A DNA stretch of 14,634 bases, from NCBI GenBank assembly GCA_025765615.1, contig JAIVFJ010000689.1:1-14634 (forward strand), written 5' to 3'. The position numbers and the translations under genes were made by a program. Shown here piece by piece: positions 8,901 to 14,634 of this stretch. Source of the DNA: Zopfochytrium polystomum. Its lineage: Eukaryota > Chytridiomycota > Chytridiomycetes > Chytridiales > Chytridiaceae. The notes beneath the pieces were generated by a model that saw only the letters and a list, made by a program, of their open reading frames with translations, was not told where the DNA came from and searched no databases. Every line of letters begins with the position of its first letter. Position 1 is the first letter of the stretch.

Positions 8901-9948
8901 CGAAGCAATCTATCACGTTACCCACATGACAGCAACATCATCGCCCGCCTTACACTGATCCGCCAAATCGTCCTCCAAAATCACCGTAATCGACCTCGGT
9001 ATCGTTCCGATCGCAAGCTTCGTAACCTGCTCCTGCACCTTGATCTCCTGATAATCCTTGCACGAGTCGGGCATCTCCCCCGCGTCGGTCGACAGCGGCT
9101 TGAACTTTTTCCCGTCGCACTGCGGGTGTCCGTCCGCGTCGACGCCTCCCGCGCCGCAGCGGGTCGGCTTCGGGAACTGGTTGAACTGCTCGCGGTCGTG
9201 GTGGACCGAGAACCGGCGGCCGCACGTGGCGCAGTCGAAGAGCTTGCGCGTTTCCATGAGCTTGACCATGCCCGTTCGGATCACGGTGCCGACAAAGCAG
9301 ATCAGCCGGCCGACCTCGGTCGAGCGGGGGACGCGGGAGAACTGGAATTCGGGGACTTGGCCGAGGCTGTGTCGGAGAAGGGGGGGGTGGCTGAGCAGGT
9401 GAGTGCTTTTGGACGATCGGGGTCGGAACTGCTGCCGGACTGACCTGGTGCATCGGGCGTGCACGAATGGCTTGATCGAGAGATGTTCGGCCAGCGGACT
9501 TGTGTCCAAGATGCGCTGCTGCGCCTTTTGCAAAGCGTCGTCCATCAGGGGGATGAAATGCATCGGCTTCACCAAGATCTGGTTGCAGATGGACTGGTTG
9601 TGGTTGAGGTACAGCAGCATGCTACAGCCGATGGAGCACAAAGATAAGAGGATATGCGTAAGCGCCGATGTTGCGGTAACTTCAGAACTGTTCGAATCGC
9701 CGCACAACTCACTCGATTTCGATTGCGTAGTGGCGCGATTGATCGGTTTCCGCCATCATGTCGACGATCTGCGCTTCGCACAGTGCGATGAGATCGAGTG
9801 CTATCTCATCGCGCTGTTGCAAAACGGTCACCGGTGCACGAGGAGCCTGTGTACCCATCTTTGCCAACCAGCTGGACGGAGGGGTCCGAATTTGGATGGG
9901 AAAGGACTGCCTTGTCAGACCTCGATCAAGATTTGTTTGCAAAACCAA
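5906..9948 (-). CDS. MCM9: MCM9-type replicative-helicase paralogue (homologous recombination repair)
   Basis: AAA+ DNA helicase that, with MCM8, acts in recombination repair and fork processing in the nucleus. Exons (minus): 9948-9713, 9621-9445, 9390-8926, 8868-8687, 8598-8443, 8371-8133, 8081-8064, 8019-7844, 7775-7558, 7495-7454, 7403-7362, 7292-~5906. All phases agree. The N-terminal MCM domain includes HYAIEI and a zinc-binding CATC...C...C segment near 190-230. The Walker A motif GDPGIGKS has Lys409 and Walker B CCIDEF has Asp465/Glu466. Sensor 1 is [10 protein letters not shown] (Asn509) and the arginine finger is SRFD (Arg533). The C-terminal AAA+ helices contain RYYQVQ, RNAARTT and [19 protein letters not shown]-like and MYLVKLA segments match MCM9 better than MCM2-8. 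A Pro/Ser/Arg-rich tail of about 460 residues gives about 1,100 aa, similar to animal MCM9. One extra base is present in the A-run at 7616-7619 and one in the C-run at 6701-6705 (plus strand). The stop near 5906 may also follow a frame slip, with coding possibly reaching about 5730. A second ATG lies at 9858. Confidence 0.95.
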
Positions 9949-10137
9949 AGCTGGATTTATGCAACTTAAATAGTAACAATCGATGAATTACTAAGTCCTG
10001 ACCCACTATTTTTCCTAAGTTTAGCTGTTGAATTCATATAGATCATTATCTGGCGAGTCCGAAACGCCCTTTCAAAATGTTCTTTATGAAGGCAGCGAGG
10101 GCCTCGCAGGATCGATGATCTTTGCTCTCCGAAGGCG
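9949..10137. other. Short gap between MCM9 start and the neighbouring minus-strand gene
   Basis: This gap of about 190 bp lies between the first MCM9 ATG and the stop codon of the uncharacterised gene at 10138-10893. Both genes are on the minus strand, so it must hold the 3' end of one and the promoter of the other. It is relatively AT-rich around 9960-10050. No conserved element can be named. Confidence 0.6.
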
Positions 10138-10893
10138 CTATTCATCCTCTGCCACTTCATTTGTTGTTGGCGGCTCATATTGCGCCGCCAGTTTAGTCGT
10201 CTTTACGGCCCCGGCCTTGGATCTGGAAGTGGCTGTATTGCACGTGCTCTTACCGGCGCGACGGAACAGAGCGCCGTCAGCGCTAAACTGGAACCACTTG
10301 GCCGAGCAGGGGTCGCGGACGTTCAATAGGTCGTGGTCTTTTCGGGAGGAAAAAGCATGAAGGGAGAAAGTTGGGGTCTTTCGTGCTTCCCCCTCACACC
10401 TCCAGTAAACGAACTTAACTGGCTTGTCGCTGGGGCTGGCGTGCACACGAATGTTCCCATACTTGGTGTCATGGTGAACATTGACAACGTCCTTCTGATG
10501 TTGCGCAATCTGGCCGTAAATTGCGTCGCTCAGTTTGACCTTGTTGGGGTGGTCTTCGGGTTTATCTCCCGACAAAAGGTACTTTGACTTTGCCTCGGGG
10601 CTGTCCTTCTGGGTCAGAAGCCAGTCCTTCAGCCCCGTGGTGTCGACCTTTTTTTGCACCATTTTGTCACCCTCGGCCGGCTTGAAAGCGGATGAAACAG
10701 TTAGTGAAGTAAAGAAATCTAAGGAAGAAAAAAAAATAATTGATCGTCATATTTACCTTCGTTGGTTGCGCCAATCTCCGTTTCCGAAAACCTCGGTTTA
10801 GGCAACAGCTCTTTGTAAGTGACATCGTTTGATCCGTGTTTCGCGTGGTAGACGGTCGCAGAGAGGCCTTGGCTGCTCTCCAATCTTTGGCAG
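10138..10893 (-). CDS. Uncharacterised protein, left member of a tandem paralogous pair
   Basis: Not recognised. The secure part is an open frame from ATG 10662 to stop 10138 (174 codons unspliced) reading MVQKKVDTTGLKDWL, HHDTKYGNIRVHA, KFVYWR, WFQFSADGALFRRA and a polar Lys/Ala/Thr tail. The 60-nt segment 10397-10338 begins gtgagg and ends ag, has no stop and is a multiple of three, so it may be an intron. An upstream exon (about 10893-10757; donor gtaaat; acceptor before 10680) encodes YHAKHGSNDVTYKELLP. The same segments in the same order occur at 11488-12758, and most differences are at third codon positions, which supports these frames. Exon 1 has no ATG at the position matching the paralogue's start (CTG at 10893-10891). 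Exon 1 and exon 2 do not join in one frame unless one base is skipped, and exon 1 itself needs C10875 skipped. The real start may be 10662. There is no signal peptide or membrane segment. Confidence 0.6.
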
Positions 10894-11487
10894 CCGAGAC
10901 GAGTCGCTTCACGCTTCACTTTCAGGGACGAACCGAAAGCGTTTGACAAGTTGGTTTGCTAAACCTCCGAAAACCCGCACTCCTGCAAAAAGTTTGGTCC
11001 AAAAAGGTGGAAGAATGGATTCCAGCAGAAGGCCCACCGTCTAAATAGCGACGCCTCTTCTTTGAGTGGAGTTTGATTGGGGAGAAGGATGAGGTGTGCT
11101 TCTCAAGTATTTATATGTAGTGCTTCGATCGGACGTCGCAAAAAGCGCGAAGAATATTGAAAGATGGATTTGAGCAATAATGCCTCGCACCGCTTCTCCC
11201 TTGCATTAAATACGCCGCTTCAATTGAAGCCTTGTTGTTGTTGGAAGGTCTTGCGAGGAGCACACAACGACGACGACGACGACAGTGACGACGAGGACAG
11301 GAAACACGTCGCCGACGTCGATGACGATAGCAACAGCGGTGGCAATCCCATTGCAAGTGGATGCCTCGATCGCCGCGGCGGCCGTGGACGCCGTGCGCTG
11401 CTTGAGAGAACACCAAAATTCGTAACCTGTAGTTTTCTAATGAATGAAGAATAGAAGTGACATCCCGTGATTCCCTTTCCGACCCCC
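10894..11487. other. Gap between the two paralogues; only doubtful ORFs
   Basis: About 590 bp separate the paralogues. The sequence holds a GAC-repeat stretch around 11268-11300. A plus-strand frame at 11164-11454 (96 codons) has an Asp-rich block made by that repeat and no recognisable domain, and I do not call it a gene. The first exons of the left paralogue could lie in its left part, but no ATG is present on the minus strand between about 10894 and 11100. Confidence 0.5.
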
Positions 11488-12758
11488 TCATTTGCTCTTC
11501 CTGCCGCCACCACCACCGCCACTTGCAGTCTTTGGTTTAGCAACAGCGGGCTTTGCGGCTGGCTGCTGTTGCTTACGCACTGCGCCTGCTGGTCGGCGGT
11601 GCCTTGCCTCCATCTTTGCCACCTCCGCCGACGTTCCCGCCCTGGGTCCTTCACGGCCATCTTGCTAGCGGCCGCGTTGGCCCGACCGGCGCCGCCGCGC
11701 TCGCTGGCTGCCGCCTTGCTCGTCGCGGCCCCGACTCCGTTCCTAGTGACGGTCTTGCTTCCACCCGCGCCTCCTCGAGCTCCCACCGCCTCCACCTGTC
11801 GCCGCACCGTCTTTCGCGCTGGCGGTTGCTCGTCCCCCGACAGCCGTCTTGGCACCAGCGGTGCCGCCGCCACCCCCTCCGCACCCGCCTTTGCCGGGTG
11901 CGCGACGGAACAACGCACCGCGGTCAGCGCGGAACTGGAAACCTTGGATGAAACACGCCATTTTGATGCTAGCCTGGTCGCGGTCCTTTCGGCCTTCAAC
12001 AGTGTGTTGCGGGGAAACTTTCTTGGCTGGGGGTGGGGTGGGAAGGAGGGGTTGAGCGGGAGGAGCCGATGGGAAAAGACAAAAACTAAATAAAATAAAA
12101 ATCAAAAATAAAAATAAAAAATTTGAACTGCATAAAACGAACCATGACCCCAGTCGATGAGTTCCATTTTGGGGACCGTCCCCTGTCGTGGTTGCAGGGA
12201 AGAAAGGAGAACGATGAGCTTATTGACTTTCCCCCCTCACTCCCGCAAACTTACTGGCTGGTCGCTGGGGCTCGCGTGAACGGGATATTCCCAGAATTAG
12301 TGTCGTGGTGAACGAAGCCAACGTCTTTCTGGTGTTGCGCGACATGGCCGTGAATCGAGTCGTCTTAGTTTGATCTTGCCACGGTGGTCTTCGGGTTTCT
12401 CGTTGTCAAAAGGTACTTTGACTTTGACTCGGGGCTGTTTTTCTGGGTCTGGAGCCAGTCTTTCAGCCCGTGGTGCCGACCTTATTTGGAACCATTTAGT
12501 TCCCTTCGGCCGCAACGAGCTGGCCAGCTTGAAATTTAAAAGGGAACGAACATTAGGGGCCGCATTGATCCCCGACGATTGCCAACATAAATAAAATCGA
12601 CCATTCTACTGACCTGCTCTCGTTGCATCCACTTCGTTTGGCCAAAGCTTCTTGTGAGGCAGTGGCTCCTTGTATATAACATCTTTCGATCCGTGTTTCG
12701 CGTGGTAAACGATCGCATCCACGCCCTGGTTGCTCACTTTCTCGCCAATCTTTGTCAT
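11488..12758 (-). pseudogene. Broken paralogue of the 10138-10893 gene
   Basis: Exon 1, 12758-12614, starts at ATG 12758 and reads MTKIGEKVSNQGVDAIVYHA, then KHGSKDVIYKEPLP, with donor gtcagt. Exon 2 is 12527-12255 and contains the counterparts of TTGLKDWL, QHQKDV and HHDT. Exon 3 starts near 11985 with FQFRADRGALFRRAPGK and runs into a long Gly/Ala/Lys tail that could end at stop 11490-11488 after PAAKPAVAKPKTASGGGGGG. Relative to the left paralogue, exon 2 has an in-frame TAA at 12498-12496 and at least three single-base gains or losses: after ACCACGGG, after CTTTTG and near CTAAG. The putative intron 12254-11986 holds an AT-rich block near 12086-12122. Despite the lesions, many differences are synonymous. 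Either decay is recent or some lesions are sequencing errors. The function is unknown, and the basic, disordered tail suggests nucleic-acid contact only as a guess. Confidence 0.55.
12086..12122. repeat. A/T-rich AAATA-type repeat
   Basis: This is an imperfect repeat of TAAAA/ATAAAA units on the plus strand, inside the presumed second intron of the broken minus-strand paralogue. It contrasts with the GC-rich sequence on its left. Read on the minus strand it is T-rich and could be an unusually distant pyrimidine tract. Confidence 0.7.
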
Positions 12759-12822
12759 TAGAGAGAAGTGTCACTCTTTGTTTTTAACAAGAGTAAACAC
12801 TAAAATGGAGCGCAGGCCTTAC

Positions 12823-13154
12823 CTCCACCGCACCCCATCAACGTTCTCTCTCGTCCCTGTCTATGATGTCGAGTGATATCACGCTCAGCGCAAGAAATGG
12901 GATGTATGATGTCGACAAAGCGAAGGGGAACGAGGGAGAATGGGGAATGGAACGGCCTGCAGGTTTCACCTTTGATGCTTGGCTGCTGGGACCGGCGGCC
13001 AGCGCAAACGGCGGAGTGTTTGCAATTCGTGGGCGTATGAGCGCGGGGAGGGCTGTAAGTAGAAGAAGGAGGTGAATGGCGGCGACGGCAGCGGGGAAGC
13101 GGCGGGGACGGCGACGGCGACTGTGGCGGCGTGATGCAGTTGCGGCTGCCGCAT
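12823..13154 (-). other. Candidate small gene or 5' exons upstream of the broken paralogue
   Basis: An ATG at 13154-13152 opens a 62-codon frame (stop at 12966-12968) starting MRQPQLHHAATVAVAVPAA and ending YAHELQTLRRLRWPPVPAAK. The end of this frame carries a good donor (AG before gtgaaa, exon end 12970). A phase-matching exon 12860-12823 follows, between an ag acceptor and gtaagg, reading QGRERTLMGCGG. These could be leading exons of the gene at 11488-12758, but the next join does not keep frame. A competing frame from ATG 13173 contains a Leu-rich run that could be a signal peptide. It may be two exons, a separate small protein or chance. Confidence 0.3.
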
Positions 13155-13172
13155 TAGCAGAGGGCAGAGCCA

Positions 13173-13188
13173 TTTTTTTTTTTTTTTT
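13173..13188. repeat. T16 homopolymer
   Basis: This is a run of sixteen T residues on the plus strand (A on the minus strand). It lies immediately upstream of the candidate minus-strand start codons at 13173 and 13154. Confidence 0.9.
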
Positions 13189-13249
13189 CCCTCAGTTCCG
13201 TGTGATTTTTGTCGAGGCAGCAAGCAACACACTACACACCGAGAAGCTT

Positions 13250-13305
13250 TTTTAGGTATTCTCAATACCCGACGGAATCCAGGACACTTCGCTTGTGGGC
13301 GAAGT
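13250..13305. repeat. Two adjacent short perfect inverted repeats
   Basis: GGTATT-CTC-AATACC is a 6-bp stem with a 3-nt loop near 13255-13269. About 20 bases on, ACTTCGC and GCGAAGT form a 7-bp stem around a short loop near 13287-13307. They lie in sequence with no gene call, close to the T16 run. They could be RNA hairpins, a terminator-like or 3'-end structure, or remnants of a mobile element. Nothing in the sequence decides between these. Confidence 0.5.
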
Positions 13306-13319
13306 ACCCAAAACACGGA

Positions 13320-14434
13320 ACTCGGGAGACAACCGGCCCTTCCACAAATAGCATGTTTTCTAATTTTTAGCTAATATTACTTTTCGCGGGAGAGCACTGC
13401 GCCGACTTTGAACGGCTTCGAACGGTTTCGAACAGCATGGGCGTGGCAAGTCTTTGAATGGCAAGCAACCGTGCGGATAAACGATAGTAGAAAAAAATAG
13501 AAAAAAAATAGTCAAGCCAGGAGCGACGAAGCCGAGGCAATTGTTGTCGAAAGGGAGGAATCTAGCCATTTGCAAAGTGACCAAACTCACGTGTGCAATC
13601 CACATCTAAATTGAGCGATCCTTTCCAGACAACATGTTATAAACAAAACATGGTCAAGTGGCCTGCAATCTGAAGCAACAACACAGTTTGGCTTGCCACG
13701 AGAAGCCGTTCGCCGAGAAGCCGTGCGTTATCGTTGTCCAAGCGTATGAACACGTTCAAGTTCATCTCCGCTTGTGCCAGAGATACACAGCCAACATTGC
13801 GTCAGAGTAGACAAATGATTGACGGTGCGGAAATGCTTTTCAGTCAAATTCAACGTACGGTGATGTCAATGGCCATCAGATCTCTGAGGGCGTAACAGAA
13901 AAACCACCCAAAGATTAAAAGAATTTCGACGGTAAAAGGATTGTGCCCGGAACTGGATTTGAACCAGGACCCAACCGCAGCGTCACCTCGGCCGTTATGA
14001 TACCAGACTAACGCCATTACAGTAGGGTAGCGGGGACTTGTACGGTCAGAGCGGCCCAGAACTTTTCCTGAAGATGAAATTGTTTGAGATTTGATTTGAC
14101 TAGTCGACTTCGATCCACCTTGACACCCAACTTCGTCTTCCATCTAATTTCCCCGCGGCGCAGACCTTGACACGATCGCGGAAACCGATCCGTCGCGATA
14201 CTCTGCGACCCAAATCGAGTGATTTAAGTGTTGAAGATTCGAACTACCGTGCAAACACTTTTGTTTGCGAAACGAATTTTACACTGTCGATCGTCTTTTG
14301 CTTTTGCAGGTTGCCGCTGTTGAGAATTGTCTGAGTGGCGCTTATCGACCGACCCGAGTCCCTCCTCCACGCTTTTGGTTGAAGTTGATTGTTAGGTCAT
14401 GTTCATTGGCCTGTCTTGCCTTGAGCCTAGAGTA
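13320..14434. other. Long non-coding stretch with one tRNA-like sequence
   Basis: More than 1 kb has no convincing coding exon on either strand. Visible content includes an A-rich stretch near 13490-13510, small direct repeats (GAACGG-TTC units near 13410-13435 and CGAGAAGCCGT units near 13699-13727) and the tRNA-like element at 13944-14021. The rest shows nothing I can name. Confidence 0.6.
13944..14021 (-). tRNA. tRNA-like sequence, probably a tRNA pseudogene or tRNA-derived SINE head
   Basis: On the minus strand a perfect B-box/T-loop GGTTCAAATCC (13965-13955) is flanked by a CTGG/CCAG stem. Upstream, GTTA...TAAC forms a four-pair D stem around a loop with GG (GTCTGGTATCA), and CCGAG-GTGACGC-TGCGG forms an imperfect anticodon arm. 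If the loop is read normally, the anticodon is GAC (Val). The 3' acceptor strand TCCGGGC is present, but the sequence at the expected 5' end (TGTAATG) does not pair with it, and the anticodon and T stems each hold mismatches. It is therefore unlikely to be a working tRNA as framed here. An intron-containing tRNA is possible but I could not fold one. Confidence 0.45.
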
Positions 14435-14634
14435 CTAAAAGGCCGAGGTCAACGAAGGGAAAATTCTCCTTCTCAAATTACTACCAGCACTACAAAAGAG
14501 TGAGTAAGAGGCTTCCCCCAACCTTCCTTACAACAGCCGCCCTGCCAGTGGCTCCCAACGTACCTATTTTCGGCTTTGGGGCAGGAAGTGCGGGCGAGCT
14601 TGACGGTGGGGAGAATGTGCTTGTCGAGCGGGGG
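14435..14634 (-). CDS. Partial gene entering from the right edge (3' exons), unknown function
   Basis: On the minus strand 14634-14564 is open and reads PPLDKHILPTVKLARTSCPK, ending at a donor (AATAG before gtacgt). A phase-matching exon begins after ttttgtag at 14489 and reads AGSNLRRRIFPSLTSAF to a TAG stop at 14437-14435. The two pieces join in frame with a 74-nt intron, as in the other genes here. The C-terminal 40 or so residues show no family signature. The call rests only on open frame, splice sites and phase, so it is tentative. Confidence 0.4.

Noticed and set aside
11164..11454. Plus-strand 96-codon frame with an Asp-rich block
   Set aside because: The Asp run comes from a GAC repeat, and there is no domain, paralogue or splice support. 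It overlaps the upstream region of minus-strand genes.
12863..13075. Plus-strand 70-codon frame MMSSDITLSARNGMYD
   Set aside because: It has no recognisable domain and is opposite a better-supported minus-strand candidate with splice sites.
1..14634. CRISPR array, bacterial operon, phage or insertion sequence
   Set aside because: There are no spaced repeats, no ribosome-binding-site-led gene runs and no transposase or integrase motifs. All conserved genes are spliced eukaryotic genes.

Overview
This window is nuclear DNA from an intron-rich eukaryote, most likely an early-diverging (zoosporic-type) fungus. Introns are short (about 54-100 nt) with GT..AG ends. Coding exons are GC-rich and introns and flanks are CT/T-rich. 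The protein kinase at 2612-4919 is close to the fungal NRC-2/Fpk1/Kin82 flippase-kinase family. MCM9, present here, is missing from the familiar yeasts. The lineage is an inference; no rRNA or mitochondrial marker is present.

Layout. (1) 1-344: CT and GT microsatellites. (2) 345-2346 (+): a NIMA/NEK-type kinase in about nine exons, one of only 10 nt. (3) 2612-4919 (+): an AGC kinase of the NRC-2/Fpk1 type, seven exons, about 619 aa. (4) 4920-5720: T-rich gap between convergent genes. (5) 5906-9948 (-): MCM9 DNA helicase, twelve exons, about 1,100 aa with a long disordered tail. (6) 10138-10893 and 11488-12758 (-): two tandem, related genes of a family I do not recognise. The left copy has a long open frame and the right copy is broken. 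Candidate upstream exons for the right copy lie at 12823-13154. (7) 13320-14434: no gene seen except a tRNA-like sequence near 13944-14021. (8) 14435-14634 (-): the apparent 3' exons of a gene that runs off the right edge.

No shared pathway links the genes. Two are signalling kinases (cell cycle/cilia type; membrane lipid asymmetry/polarity type) and one is a recombination-repair helicase.

The most striking pattern is that nearly every conserved gene needs one or more single-nucleotide frame corrections, mostly the skipping of one extra base, while its motifs stay intact on both sides. Sequencing or assembly indels are the simplest explanation. Frequent +1 frameshifting is the interesting alternative and is easy to test. 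The tandem pair differ mainly at third codon positions, which shows that an unrecognised family was under protein-level selection.
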